This document shows, in pieces, positions 46,999 to 60,312 of a stretch of 64,000 nt of DNA. Position numbers and translations under genes: made by a program. Numbering within the stretch: position 1 is the first letter of the stretch; the number at the start of each line of letters is the position of its first letter. Below the pieces are notes generated by a model. That model was not told where the DNA came from and ran no database searches. It was given only the letters and a program-made list of their open reading frames with translations. The stretch lies in the NCBI RefSeq assembly GCF_029873635.1, contig NC_080418.1, positions 15,709,388 through 15,773,387 of the forward strand. Direction: 5' to 3'. Source of the stretch: Malania oleifera. Its lineage: Eukaryota > Streptophyta > Magnoliopsida > Santalales > Ximeniaceae.

Positions 46999-49900
46999 GA
47001 AGAAAGTAAAAGAGAGAGAACTATACAAAAGGAAGTGATTGTCACTTGATGTACTTAGCTTACAACTTTGAGATGTATATATAGTTATACAAGAGAGTGA
47101 GGTTATCCTAACATTCCGATGTGGGACTAAAAACTATACACTATGTTCAATACTCCCCCTCAAGCTGAAACGAAGATGTTGACAAGTCGAAGCTTGGAGA
47201 GAGCAATCTGTAATAAACCTGGGCCAACAGACTTGGTGAAGACATCAGCAACTTGGCCTTTGTAGGAGATAAAGTGGGGAGAGATAATCCAAAACTAACT
47301 TTTTCCCTGATGAAGTAATTATCCACCTCAATATGCTTGGTCCTCTTACGCAGAACTAAATCAGAAGAGAGAGATATAGCAGACTTGTTGTCACAAAACA
47401 ACAAAGAAAAGTCTGTCATAGGAAAGCCAATCTCAAATAGGAGACAGCGTAGCCACAGGATCTCATAAGTACCTTGTGCCATAGCATGGTACTCAGTCTC
47501 AGCAGAAGAACGTGAAACCACCGCCTGCTTCTTATTCTTCCAAGAAAGAAGATGATCACCCTTGAAAGTACAAATACTTGAGGTAGATCGTCTGTCAGTC
47601 TTGGACCCAACGTAGTCAGCATCGGTAAACATGGAAAGACTTGGTTGTATTCTAGACGAATAGAATAATCCCAGTCCAGGTGAGGTCTTCACATACCGTA
47701 AGATATGATAGACGACATCAAGATGTGAAGTACGGGGAAAATGCATGAATTGACTTACTAGGCTCACTGCATAGGCTAAATCAGGCCGAGTGTTGGGCAA
47801 ATAGATGAAGCAACCAACAAGTCTTTGATACACCAAAGGGTCTGTTAGTAGATCACCAGACTCTGCAGAAAGGGAAATATTAGGATCCAGGGGCATAGAA
47901 GCAGGCCGACATCCCAACATACTAGTGTTCATAAGGAGATCTAGGGCATATTTCCGTTGAGAGAGGGAAATGCCCTTGCGGGAGCATGCTAGCTCAATGC
48001 ATAAGAAATACTTGAGGGGTTCCAAATCCTTGATGTCAAAGGTGTCCCCCAACTCCTTTCTAATCTGAGCAATTACAGACAAGTCATTACCTGTAACAAT
48101 AATATCATCGACATAGATAGAGATAATGGTGCAAGGACCATGGGAGAGACGCCTAATAAAGCAAGTGTGGTCTAACTGGCATTGAATATATCCTATAGAG
48201 AGAACCACATCACTGAATCTTCTGAACCATGCACGAGGTGATTGCTTAAGCCTATATAAGGACTTGCGCAATTTACACACCTTTCTAGTATTCTCCCCCT
48301 AAGCAAAAAATCGGGAGGGGGATCCATGTAAATAGTATCAGTAAGATCACCATTCAAGAAGGCGTTCTCGACATTAAGTTGATATAAAGGCCAAGTGAAA
48401 GAAGTCGCCAAAGAGATCAAGAGGCTTCGCCACAAGAGCAAATGTAGCATGGAAATCCTGACTTGGAATCTGCGTAAAACCCTTTACCACCAAGCGGGCT
48501 TTATACTTGTCAACATTACCATCTACAAGGTGTTTAACTGTGAACACCCATTTACAGCCCACCGTGCGTGCACCTGAAGGAAGGGGAATAAGATCTCAAG
48601 TATGCTGATTGCAATGCACAACTCGGGGTACGATTGAGAAGATAGGCTGCAATGAGAATGGCGTGAGGCCAATAAGACTTGGGGACTTGCATTCCCTGAA
48701 GAAGACAACGGACAATAGACATGATGTGGCGATTTTTGCATTCATCCACACCATTCTGTTCGGGAGTGTAGGGACATGTCAGCTGTTGGAGAATAACCTG
48801 TTGACTCACAACCATTGTCAGACCTCAAGATACGAACCACGGTATTGTATTTAGTCTTAATCATTCGCAAGCAAGCTTGAAAATGAGTGAAAACTTTGGA
48901 TTTATTTTTCATGAGATAGACCCAGGTACAACGGGAGTAATCGTCAATAAAGGTGACATAATATTGATGCTGAGTGAGTGAGGAGATAGGGGAGGGACCC
49001 CAGACATCACTATGAACAATATCAAAAGCTGCAAGAGAACGGTGCATACGAGACATATAAGATGAATGAACATGCTTAGATAATTCGCAAGTAGCTCACT
49101 GAAAATTAAAATTCTTGCAAGCTTTATTAAATTCTGGAAATAGCCAACACAAATATTTAAAATTTGCATGTCCCAAATGGGCATGCCACAAATTGAAGGT
49201 TTTTTAAAGAGAAAATAGAGGAAACATCAGAAGGAAAAATAGATGCCTAAAAGCCAGAAGAGGATGTAGGACAGGAAGGCGGATCGCCAAAGTAGTAGAG
49301 CCCACCCCTTTCAAAGCCCTTGCCAAAAATCTTCCTCGAGCTCAGATCCTGCGAGTAACAAGAGTTGGGTAAGAAAACCACAGCACAGTAATATTGTTTG
49401 GCAACACGGCTAACTAGATAACAAGTTATAGGAAAATTGTGGAACATAATAAACAGGGAATAAAGATAGAATCGAGGATAAATAGGCCGTGCCTTGGGTA
49501 TGAATGGAACGAGAGGTACCATTGGCAACGAACCAATGAAGGGACGGGGGATGTAATGAAAGATGTCTCACCAGTCAAATGGTTGTTCACCTTGAGTCTT
49601 GTATCCAAACGGGTGTGCCACCAGGCGTGCCAGACTTACTTAAAAGGGTTGTAGGGTTACCTGCAACAAAGGTGGCTATAAAGGAGGATGCAATTGGTGC
49701 AGCAGAGGCAAGGAGGCTAATCTGAGACTAAAGCTGAGTAAGTTGAGCCTGGAGTTGGGAGAAATCTAGAGTAGCAGCAGGTGCAGGAGTAAGAGAAGTC
49801 GGAGGTGCAGTAAGAGATTTTGCAACAGCTCTAATGTTAGAAGGTCCCTGACCTTTGCCACGGCCACGACCATGAGAGGCTTTTTTGGAGTAACGCTCCT

Positions 49901-51390
49901 GCAGCTCAGGGTGGAGAATGAAGCTGCGCTTAATGGTGTGATTATTCCGTTGGTAGTGCTGGCAGAATCAAGTCTTGCGGTCAACAGCCCTAGCACCAGT
50001 AGGGGCTGCAAAGGCAACCTGCTCGAGCACACTAGAAGAAGCAAATCTAAGGAGAAGACGTTGTTGCTGATCATCACCATCAATCATTGCAAATGACTCG
50101 TACAAAGAGGGCACTGGGGATGTGTTCAAAATCTGAGTTCGGAGTGATTCGAACTCAGGATTTAAACCCATCAAGAACTGATAGGTATGCCGATGATCCT
50201 GGCGGTTTGCCTTAATAGCAGCTGTCTCAGTAGGAAACTCAGAAAAAGGCTCAAATTGGGTGAGCTCCTCCCACCAAGACTGGAGATAGCCAAAGAAGTC
50301 AGTCACAAATAAACCCAAAGAAGCCTGGGTTGCCTGGTGGAGCTCCTGATAAAGCTAAAAAATCCGAGCCTCACACCTTGTGTAGGCAAACATTTTGGTC
50401 AAGGCAGACCAAAGGCTATGAACAGTATCGTGAAACATAAACATCCTGTAGAGGCGGTCTTCCAATATCCAACTCAAGATGACAGTTGCCAATTGACCAT
50501 TGTCGGTGAGCCGGATCAGTATTAGCAAGGCGAAACACCAATCCTAACAACCACTTAGCCTTGCCATGGCCCCCAAGATATAAGCGAAGGGACTGTGACT
50601 AGGCATGAAAGTTGCCGCCATTCAGAAGAATGTTGGTGACCTTCTAAACAGGAGCAATCTGAGCGAGAGATAAGTTAGGGCATGGAAGGTTCAGATAAGA
50701 AGAGGTGGATTTACTGTCCTTGGTAGGCATATCACTGTCCTTGGTAGTTGGTAGCCATTGTAAAGAAAAGGAATAGGCTGCAAAAGCATCAACACAGCTA
50801 AGCAAAGCAAGTCTCCGAAAAAAGGACGTCAGAAGCCATCGGAGTCACCGGGAAAGTCGCCAGAAAAGCCGACGGAGTCATCGAAAAAGTTGTCGAAGTC
50901 GCTGGAAGGCACCAGGAAAGTCAATGGAAGTCGCCGGAAAAGGGCAATGGAAATCGCAAGAAAAGTCGACACAGTCATCGAGAAAGTCGCCGGGAAGTTG
51001 CCGGAAAAAGGTCACTAGAAAGTGACAGTATGAAATGATGCACCGGGAAAATAGTAGATTGATTTTTCTGATGTTCAAGATCCACTAAAAGTGGCAAGTA
51101 CAGAGCATATGACTCAACCTACTACCAATAAAGCTTTCTGATGCACAAGCTCCATATACGTGGTGAGTGCAGAGCATATGGCTCAATTGAGAACCTGAAC
51201 CTTAAACAATGAACCCAACCTTGTTCTGATACCAAGAAGAAAGTAAAAGAGAGAGAACTATACAAGAGGAAGTGAATATCACTTGGTGTACTTGGCTTAC
51301 AACTTTGAGTTGTATATATAGCTATACAAGAGAGTGAGATTATCCTAACATTCTGATGTGGGACTAAAAACTATACACTATGTGCAATAG
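46999..51390 (-). mobile_element. Innermost Copia, two LTRs and 5-bp target duplication
   Basis: LTRs are 46999-47152 and 51236-51389/51390. I count about 10 differences over 154 bases. The target duplication CTCTA is at 46994-46998 and 51391-51395. The primer site (minus TTGGTATCAGAAC) is at 51223-51235 and the polypurine tract CTTGAGGGGGAG at 47153-47164. All standard domains are present but broken. The insertion point is in the integrase region of the surrounding Copia, whose two halves join in frame across it. Confidence 0.9.
47153..50760 (-). pseudogene. Innermost Copia Gag-Pol remnants
   Basis: In order on minus: Gag (SLRLYLGGHGKAKWLLGL near 50560; PVPSLYESFAMIDGDDQQQR), integrase (AAFDIVHSDVWGPSPISS, RILRSDNG near 48800-49040; YTPEQNGVDECKNRH with the third acidic residue), and RT (GCKWVFTVKHLVDGNVDKYK near 48500-48560; PLYQLNVENAFLNGDL; TIISIYVDDIIVTGNDL near 48085-48135). 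RNase H follows (SRSSAETEYHAMAQGTYEIL, FCDNKSAISLSSD, RTKHIEVDNYFI near 47310-47530). The best open stretch is 48280..47147. Stops and frameshifts elsewhere break it into more than ten pieces. Confidence 0.88.
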
Positions 51391-52330
51391 CTCTAGACAG
51401 AAAAGATGTCTTGATATGCTTTCCCAACTAACATGCAAAACAATAAAAAGGAGAAACAAACTTGAACATAGGAAAAACTTCTTGTAGTTTTTGAAGGGAT
51501 GGATGACCCACACGAGCACGCCACTAATCAAGAGAAGCAACATGAATTTAAATTGGGGAAGCCATATGATAAGAATTGGACCCACCATGACCACCATCGA
51601 ATAGTACATGCCATCCTCCCCAGGCCTTCCACCAATCTTCTTCTTCGTCTGGAGATCTTGAATAGCACAATGAGATGGAAAGAAGCTCACAGAACAGTTA
51701 TGAGACTTAGTTAATTGACTAACTAATTGCAAGTTCAAGGGAAATTAAGGCACATATAACACAAATGAAAGTAGGAGGAATTGAGGGAATATTACTAGGA
51801 CTAGAAACTGGAGTTACCGAACCATAAGCAAAAGTAACCTTAGAGTGTAAAGTAGTGGGGTTCAAGGACTCAACAAATTAGTACGACTTGTCATATGAGA
51901 GGAGGCACCTAGAATCTTTAAACCAAGGCATGGAGTATGAAGGGGCAAGAAGGCCGGTTGTACCTAAATGGACCATAGTAGCACTAGATGTAAAGGACTG
52001 AGTTTGGAGTTGTTGAACCATGCAAAAAAGATTCTTAAACTCCTCGAGACACGGTGGATGATGTACTCAACTTTCAGTGGAGTGGCTAGGTACATTTGAA
52101 GTGTCAACAGAAGAATCGCCCTTCGCAAGAGACTTATCGAAAACCCAAGATGGTTTCCCAAGGAGATCCCAACAATGAATAATGGTATGATTTTCCTTGC
52201 CGCAATGTGTGCAAATGTGAGACTTGCCATGAAAAATACTCCTCGTCATATTACACAGCCACTGCCATGAACACATTCCAAACCTCGTCCTCGTCCTCCA
52301 AAACTTCCCCTACTACAGTTGGAGGTGGTA
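51391..52330 (-). pseudogene. Minus-strand Copia: Gag zinc knuckle to pre-integrase half
   Basis: The Gag knuckle ICTHCGKENHTIIHCWDLLG (near 52150-52215) is followed by degenerate protease sequence and QLTKSHNCSVSFFPSHCAIQ (near 51650-51715). The pre-integrase end stops at the insertion point at 51395. It is the 5' half of the element whose 3' half is 44254-46998. No 5' LTR was found to the right of 52330, so the element appears 5'-truncated. Confidence 0.72.
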
Positions 52331-53376
52331 TCCATGGCTGACTTATCATGGGAAGGAGCTTGAGTAGTCAGGCAGCACACACTAACACAAGCAGGACTTT
52401 TAGGACTTGAAAAAAAAAAAACCAGAACTTACAACACCTTAAACTATCAAAAATCCAGAACTTCAATAGGCAGTTATGACTACAGAGTGGAGCTTACAAT
52501 ATACTAGGAGGAATTATTTGACCACCAAGAACAGGGCAGACCACAGCAAAAAGTGCAGGCATTTAATCAACAACCTGGAAGCAGCTGCAGGCATTATGGC
52601 TGGTGGCAACTGGAAACGGATGTAGGGAATAGGAAATAAATATTTGAACACCAATTGAAACCAACCAGCAATCAGTACAAGATTGCAAGCAATCAATCAT
52701 GAATACACGTCATCAAAACGGCATCATCAGCGGCAGCAGAGTATAACTGACTTCACATGAGCGAATCACCATGAAAACACACAACTTCCTGCCAAGGACG
52801 CTGCACAACCTGACCCAGAGGGATTGTGTCCTTAATCGACTCTCAAACCAACCAGAAAATCATATTTTAGGACTGATTAGGGGTGGATAAGGAAAAAAAA
52901 AAAAACACGAAAAACAGAGTATCAAAACCCATTCAGATAAATCAGATTTGAAGGAGATCAATGCTCTGCTGATTGACTTGTTTGCAAAATTTCACAGCCA
53001 GACCCTCAGGTGCCGCCAAGTGCCTGTTTAAAGCCAGCAGCTCAAATTCCATGTGCTGGTGCGTGAGTGTTTTGAGCATCATTTTTGCTTCCATTGATTC
53101 CAAAATGTATTAAATACTCCCATACATCTTAATATCAAGTTGCTGGTCATGTATTTTGTTCAAAGATCTTATCGGTTTTTCACTCGTAGAACTTTGTTAA
53201 TGGTTGTTATCGTTAGGGCTGTGTGTTGGTTCCTTTGGGCCGCTTGTTCGTTTCTTGGGGCTGTGGTAGTATAATGCTGGTTTGTTTGTGACTTTTTTGT
53301 GGTTTTCACCTTGTTTGAGGTTTTTCTGGTTGTTCTTTAACCTTGTTTATCGCTGGTCTTGTTTGTGTGTGTTGGG
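52331..53376. other. Unassigned retroelement junction region
   Basis: Presumed leftover 5' part of the minus-strand Copia, then leader of the outer Copia from about 53160. The latter resembles 60900-61090 in wording (GGGCTGTG, TTGTTCGTTTC, GTGTGTTGGGATGGA). No coding domain was recognised between 52400 and 53150. Confidence 0.4.
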
Positions 53377-55915
53377 ATGGAGTCCATAATTCCAAGAGTT
53401 TGTTTCCTTCATCATTGCCACAGATAACAGCCAAGAAGTTAGATGGAAAAAATTATGTGCAGTGGTCTAAGGCTATCGGTTTCAACCTAGGCCTAAGGAT
53501 GGCGAAAGGAAAAAAAAACATGGATTTAGGAACTTCCATTTTTTGTCTCCTTATTGTGGAACCAAACTCCAGATCGCATGCATGTGCATGCATTTGGATA
53601 CATGCAAGGAGGTTTGGATTATGTCAAGCTCTTATATTTTAGTAAGATTATACGTATGTACAATCTATCCTTGGAGTATTTTTAGTTACAGTAGGGAGAT
53701 AGGGGTGTGATATAATACTTTGCATAGATGAAGCGCATCCACAAGAAACTTAACATCGTGCCACTTGCAATTGCCGATGTCCATGAGATGCAAAATCAAA
53801 GCGACCAGATGATAGTTCTTTGGGTCCTAGTGGGTTTGAAACTTGAGTTTGAGGCAGTCTTCAAAGTGGTAATGTCCACGAGCTTCACATCCTCTCCCAA
53901 TCGTCTTCCTTGTCTTTAAATCCTAAATGACAATAGAATCAGGAAAGAAAGTTAATAATAATGCATGATGGTTTATTGTGAAGATCCCAAAATTGCTTGA
54001 TCATGTGACCTCCTCATCCACAATGAGTGCATTGTGAGGGGGACCTTTACCACATTCTTGATTCATCCCTTCCACCACAATCACTCGAACCACCTCGAGA
54101 ACTTTTGTGATTGTTTGGTGAAAAACTAGAATCACCTTATGTAATGAAAACAGTCTTCTTAGAAGGTGAACGCCAGAAATAGGGGCAAAGGAATGTGTAC
54201 AGAAGGAAACACAAAGGATGCAAGAATAAGCATAAGCAAAGAATCATAACTCTGTCCTACCAAGGATTTGGGACCAAATTGTCTCAAATTTGAGATTCAA
54301 ACATGCTAAGACTCAAAAACTCCCTCTGCTTTTGCATCTTATGGACATCAACAATTGTGGGTTGCACAATATTAAGTTCCATGCACTTCATATCTGCAAA
54401 GTTCTTTGTAACACTTATGTCTCCCTATTTTAAATGAAAATGCTTCACGGATAGATAGTACATACGTGATATGTTTAATGTTCATGGAGTATAAGAGCTT
54501 GACATAATTCCAAACTCCCTTGCATACATCCAAATGTATGCACATCTATGCGAACTAGGGTTCCATTAAGTTCCATTATAGGGAGACAATCAATGCATCT
54601 TCCTGAATCCATGCTTCTTTCCTTCTATTGTTTGAAGGCTTGCCCTGTTGCCAAGGGATATACTCAAGTGTACCATGTACGGCTTGGATTATTTACGCAC
54701 ATTCTCCCCAGTTGCTAAACTTGCCTTATTAAGTTTTTTCATCTCTTTGTTACTACCGCTGCGTCAATTAGATGTGGAGAATGCCTTCCTATATGGTTAT
54801 CTTAAAAAGGTGGTTTATATGAAGCATTCACTTCGATTTATTGTTTAGAAGTTAGGCTTAGTGTGTTGGCTCAAGAAATCATTGCATGGTCTAAAGTAGA
54901 CTTCCAAAGTGTGATTTGGGTGATTCAATGTTGTAATACTTGAGTTTGGCCTATGGTAGATCACTTTTAATTTTATCATAGTTTTGTATTTGGTAGGATT
55001 TTGCTTATGTATATGAATGGTATTGTGATTGCTAGTGATGATCATGATATCTAATGCCTAAAGTATTTTCTATTGACTAAATTCTAGACTAAAGATTTAG
55101 GACCATTGAAATACTTCTTGGGTATAAAGCATCCAAATTTCACATGGAATTGTTTTGTCATAGAAAAAGTATGTACTTAACCTTTTGAATGAGATTGATA
55201 TATTGGAATCCAAGCTAGTGCCACGCATGGGTGATTTGTTGGCCAACCTTGGATGGTATGAGAGACTTGTTGGAAAGTTGAACTGTCTTACAGTTGCTCC
55301 ACCGGATACATCTTTTGCAACAAGTGTTTTGAGCCAATTTCTAGATTCGCTTAGAATGATTCATCACAATGTTGTAATTTGCATCTTTAGATACCTCAAA
55401 GGAGCACTTGGGAGAGATCTCTTATATCACAATTAAGGTCACACATATAGTCAGGAATATACAAATGCAGATTGGGTTGGGTCACCTTCCGACATTTGAT
55501 CCACAACCCGATATTTTAGTTTTATTAGTGGTAACTTTGTATCCTAGAAACAAACTATGCTGACCAAGTCGAAGCGCTGAGTAGATTATCACACTATGGC
55601 TACATGTGAACTTGTTTGGTTAAAGAACATGTTGGAAGAATTTGGTTTTCCACATTCTCGGTCTATGTAGTTGTGTGTGATAATTGAGTTGCTATTGATA
55701 TTCTTTACAACCTAGTCTCCTATGAGCATACAAAGCACATTGAAGTTGATTTCACTTTGTTCATGAGAAACTTGCGCAGAAGGTCATTACCACCACTCAT
55801 GTGGAGTTTGAATTGCAACTTGAAGATTTATACATGAAGGCCTAGGGGTTGCTTGTGTTAAATTCATTTGTAACAAACTAGGAGCATATGATATTTATGT
55901 TCCAGCTTGAGGGGG
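53377..55915 (+). pseudogene. Outer Copia Gag-Pol remnants
   Basis: The Gag start at 53377 contains SLPQITAKKLDGKNYVQWSK, the same head as the compact Copia at 61096. Later: MKRIHKKLNIVPLAIADVHE (53728), RT pieces (YLRTFSPVAKLALL and QLDVENAFLYGYL at 54678-54810), RNase H (ADWVGSP near 55470; MLEEFGFPHS near 55630), and LGAYDIYVPA before a polypurine-like GAGGGGGG at 55909-55916. The minus-strand Copia gag seems to have no counterpart here. Many stops and large internal losses. Confidence 0.75.
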
Positions 55916-55996
55916 GTTGGTATTGGCTGTTTTTTTCAATTAGTATGTGCTATTGCTATGTTACTAGGCATGAGTTAGCTTGTGGTCATTGTTATG

Positions 55997-58900
55997 GGGG
56001 GCAGCCTAGACCTTTGGCTGCTATGGAGGAGTTTAATAATTGTTTAAACAATTGTGGTTTTGTTGATTTAAAATTTCATGGTCGGCACATGTCTTTGTTT
56101 AATGGGCATGTTGGTCCGACTAGGAGATGGGCGAAGCTTGACCGGGCTCTTGTGAATGTGCCGTTCATTAATCGTTTTCAAACTGCTAGGCTGGAATACT
56201 TGGCGAGGAAGACGTCGGATCACAAACCTATGCTAATTCACTTCTCAAATGACTTGACAAGATATGGGCCACCTCCTTTCAGGTATCAAAATATGTGGAG
56301 TTCCCACGAAAATTTTTTCCCTTTTATACGTCAGATTTGAATGCAACCAGTTTAGGTTTCGGGCATGTGTAAGTTGGTTGCTAAGCTTAAAATGGCAAAA
56401 GTTGCTTTAAAAAGTTAGAATGTAGAGGTCTTTGGTTGGATGGACCTTAATATCAAGGATTTAGAGAATCGAATGATAGACTTGGAGGAGCAGTTACAAA
56501 CGGGATATAGTCAGGAGGTGGAGATAGACTTCGTGGTTACAAAATGTGAACTAGATTATTGGGAAAAAAGAGAGGAAACTCGTGTTGCTCAGCTTGCGAA
56601 GAAGTGATGGTTGGTGGAGGGTGATTAAAATTCCAAGTTTTTTCATGCGGTTATTAATCAAAAAAGGAATTCTTCGTTGATTAATTCTATGGTCTTAGAG
56701 GATGGTACGGTTCTGGTGTCCCCCAATGAGACTCATGAAGGTGCGGTTAAGCATTTTCAAAATTTTCTCTCGGAACAATCTAATAGAGCATTACTTGATT
56801 TGAGCCAGCTTATCTCTAGGGAGATATCAGATGAAGAAAATGAGTATTTTGGTCAAAGATCCTTCAGAAATGGAGCTGAAAACAACTCTAAATTCTATCC
56901 CAAAAGATAGTAGTCCAAGACCTGATGGTTTTGGATCAGGATTTTACAAATCTTGTTGGGACTTTGTTAAAGAGGATTTGCTAGAAGTTGCCAAGGAATT
57001 TTTCTATGGAGTGTCTCTACCCATATTTTTCACGTCCTCGTATTTTGTTCGTATCCCTAAGGTGAAGGATCCAAGAAGCTTTGAAAAGTTCAGATCAATT
57101 AGCTTGTGTTCTGTCGCATACAAAATTTTTTCAAAAATTATTGTTGGTTGATTGACGCATTGCGTGAACAGAATTATCTCTCTGGAGCAAGGGGCTTTTC
57201 TCTCGGGTAGAAGTATTTTTGAAAATATTACTCTGGCACAAGAAATGGTTCACTCAAACAACAGAAAAAGTAAAAGGGGAAATGTAGTATTTAAAGTGGA
57301 TATGACAAAGGCTTATGATAGGGTTGACTGGAGATTTTTGATTTGGGTCTTGGAGGGTTTTGGCTTCTCTAGTAATGTTTGTAACTTGATAGCAGAATGT
57401 GTTAAGGCCCTATGGTTTTCGATCATGATGAATGGTACGAATATGGGTTTCTTCAAGTCTCAATGGGGCCTTCGGTAAGGTGATCCACTATTTCTATATT
57501 TATTTATGTTGATGGAAGAAATTCTTTCTAGATTATTTAAAAAAAAAAAAAAATTGAGGAAGGCAGGATTGGAAATTTTTATCTTCCAAAGGAGCTCCTT
57601 TAATCTCTCATCTATTATATGCGGATGACTTGCTTGTTTTTGCTAACGGGGAAAGAAGATCTTTGAAGATGCTTTTGAATACGTTGGATTTGTATGAGAG
57701 TTGGTCTGGCCAATTAATCAATAAGGAGAAATCAACTCTCTTATTGTCCAACAAGATCAGCATTTCAAAAATATTAATTTCATTCTCTCTTCTTTTCTAT
57801 GGGAGGGAGAGTAATGTAGGGCAAAAATGAAATGGTGTGCTTGGTCAAAGGTTTGTATACCCCTAGATGAAGGGGGTGTTGGCATAAGGGACGTTAATGA
57901 TGTTCAAAGATCTTTTCACATGAAGTTTGCTCGAGGAATGATGACATTAGATAATCTTTGGACTTGTTTCTTTAAGGCTAAATGCGTTAAATCAGGTCAA
58001 ATGGCTTCAATCAAATATGCTCCTACGGGCTCTTGATTTTGGAAGACAATCTTAAAGGTCTTTCTAGAAGTCAATGAGAATGTTTATGTGAAGGTTAGAT
58101 AAGGAAAAACTTCCTTTTGGTTTGATAAGTGGTTGAGCAGTGGTCCCCTTGCGGAGTGTTCTCACACGGTCCAGCATCCTAAGTTTAAGATTCAAGATTG
58201 TTGGGAGTCTGAGAATTGGGATACTGATATGACGGAAGATTTGGTAGGGGTCCCCAAAATAGATGAAATTTTGTTGTCGTCTATAAAGCACAAAACGGGG
58301 CCTGATGTGTATGTTTGGAAGCCTTTCATAAATGGAAAATTTTCAACTGCCTTGGCTTGGGAGGTGATAAGAATTAAAGGGGAGCAGTACCTGTGGATGG
58401 ATTGGGTCTCGCATAAACTTCTACCTAAGAAAGTATCGATGTGTATGTAGAAAGTCATGTTCCAATGTCTTCCTGTAGATGAGAGAGTGTGGAAACTAGG
58501 AGTTGATATGGTCTCATGTTGCAACTGTTGCGTGGATAAAAAGGAGGAATCTCTCAATCATGTTTTGAGTACGAGATCCATTGAAAGTATGGTTTGGAAG
58601 AAAGCAGTGTCTGTCTTGGGAATTTTAAACTTTGATGATGAACCTTGGAGGGTGAAGATTAGTAGATGGTTCAAATATGCCAAAAAATCAACCCAAAAAG
58701 GTACGATCATCGGTTTGTTACCTATTATAATTTCTTGGAGACTATGGCTCAAACGTTGTAAAGCTCGCATGGAAGATAAGTATGAGTCAAGATTGCAGTT
58801 TGGTTATCGGTGAGGTTTTGGCTTGCTAAAATTGCAAAAGGCGTGAAGGGTTCTCTGCCTTCTATTGATAAGAATTTATTGGAAGAGTTTCAAGTGAAAA

Positions 58901-59724
58901 TGATAACACCAAATGTTAGAACTCCTCGAAAAGTAGTATGGGAAAAGCCTCCTATAGGTTGGTTGAAGCTAAATATTGATGGCTCTTGTAGAGGAAATTC
59001 GGGTTCTTGTGGTGGTGGTGGTATCATCTGCGACTCATCAGGTAATATTAAGGCTGCTTTCTCTGAAAAATTTGAGTCAGGTACTAATAATAGAGCGGAG
59101 TTGTAGGCTTTTACTATTAGTGTTTGGCTCTATAAAGAGTTGGGATATCAGAATATTTGTATTGAAAGCGACTCGGAATTGGTGGTGGGATGGATTACAT
59201 CTGGAATTTGCTCTTCCTGGTACTTATGAGACTTTTGGGAATTGTTAAAGGAGGAGCTACAGGGCCTTCAGTTCTCTATAAAACACCAATTTAGAGAAGG
59301 TAATCAGGTGGCGGATTACTTGGTTCGTCAAGGCGAGGGAGGCAACACGAGGAGATATTTTGTAGGTGATTGCTGCCGAGTAAAATGAGAGGTCTAATTC
59401 GTATGGATAAGATGAGTATTCCAAGCCTTCATTTTTAAATGTCATCATTTGGTTCTCCTATGTTTTCCTCAGGTTTTTGTTTTTTAGGTAATTGACATCA
59501 GTTTGCAGGTATTTTGTTTTTGTTCGTGTTTGTTTTGTTTTGATTTCATATGAGCTTGTTTAGTTTGTTTTAGTTGGTTAATAGTACAGGTTTTGTTAGG
59601 CTTGTATTGGTTTTGTTGCCTGGGCTGGTTTTGCTAGTTTACTTGGAAATCCCTTGTGGCATGTTTGTAACCACGGTTTTCCTCTGCCATAAGTGAGCAC
59701 TATCACTAAATTTGAGGTTTTCGA

Positions 59725-59738
<14 letters not shown>
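55997..59738 (+). mobile_element. L1-type LINE, 5'-truncated, inserted in a Copia LTR
   Basis: It begins inside the endonuclease domain (RPLAAMEEFNNCLNNCGFVD; TSDHKPMLIHF near 56214) and runs through RT, zinc finger and RNase H to a 3' tail. The tail ends in (TA)n at about 59728-59758, where LTR sequence returns. Length about 3.7 kb. Truncation at the 5' end is usual for target-primed insertion. The exact target duplication is hidden by the AT-rich tail. Confidence 0.82.
56005..59370 (+). pseudogene. LINE ORF2 remnants: endonuclease end, RT, zinc finger, RNase H
   Basis: Endonuclease C-terminus with TSDHKP; RT blocks DSSPRPDGFGSGFYKSCWDF, FRSISLCSVAYKIFSKII, GAFLSGRSIFENI and VVFKVDMTKAYDRVDWRFL (catalytic Asp, near 57290-57345). 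The catalytic LLYADDLLVFANG is at about 57609-57650. The zinc-binding RT-associated part is seen in LPKKVSMCM and CNCCVDKKEESLNHV. RNase H is seen in WLKLNIDGSCRGNSG, NNRAEL and IESDSELVV. At least eight stops or frameshifts; A-run expansion at 57539-57553 is one. Both catalytic RT Asp pairs remain. Confidence 0.88.
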
Positions 59739-59758
<20 letters not shown>

Positions 59759-59808
59759 TATAAATAGAGGGAGTGGCCAATCATTGTGATTAGTTACCAA
59801 ATACTTCA

Positions 59809-60312
59809 ATAGAGCATGGTAATATGACTTATAGGACAACAAAATTTCAACATTGTAAAATTTTCTTGTTCATTGATTTTTAGCTTTGATGCTGATTGCT
59901 TTTTTTTGCCAACATGTTTCATGGCCCTTAATATTATTTGGATGCAATGAAGTGCACTCTAAATTTCAATCCAAAAGAACCTAATAGAACAACCATTTGA
60001 GTTGGAAGAATAGAACGTGAGGGAAATCAACATGGACCTGTAATTATATCTCATCTGATACAATGGAAATAAACAATGCTTGCAGTTCCAAAGTATGTAG
60101 TATTGGGGGGTATCTCACTCCATAGTCCATGGTGGAAATCCAGCAATGAAGACATGTTTTCAACATCTTTTTGGGTATGTTAACTTTCAAATAAACATTT
60201 TTTGGCCCCATTTTGGTGAACTCTTTTTTGGTGATGATTTTTAGTGAGTCATAGTATGCCACCATACACAATTTGCCGTATAGTCTTTTACTTTGGTTTT
60301 TTGGTAAAAAAT
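59809..60312. other. Spacer, no gene recognised
   Basis: Sequence between the outer Copia 3' LTR and the compact Copia. Contains no recognised domain. It could be original ALB3 intron or older repeat. Confidence 0.5.

Larger units (their letters stand above)
55916..59808 (+). mobile_element. Outer Copia 3' LTR, split by a LINE
   Basis: The first part is 55916 to about 55996 (TTGGTATTGGCTG ... TTGTGGTCATTGTTATG). The second part is about 59740-59808 (TATAAATAGAGGGAGTGGCC ... CCAAATACTTCA). Both match consecutive parts of the LTR at 43874-44035. The insertion point is in the U3 part just upstream of the TATA box. Confidence 0.65.
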
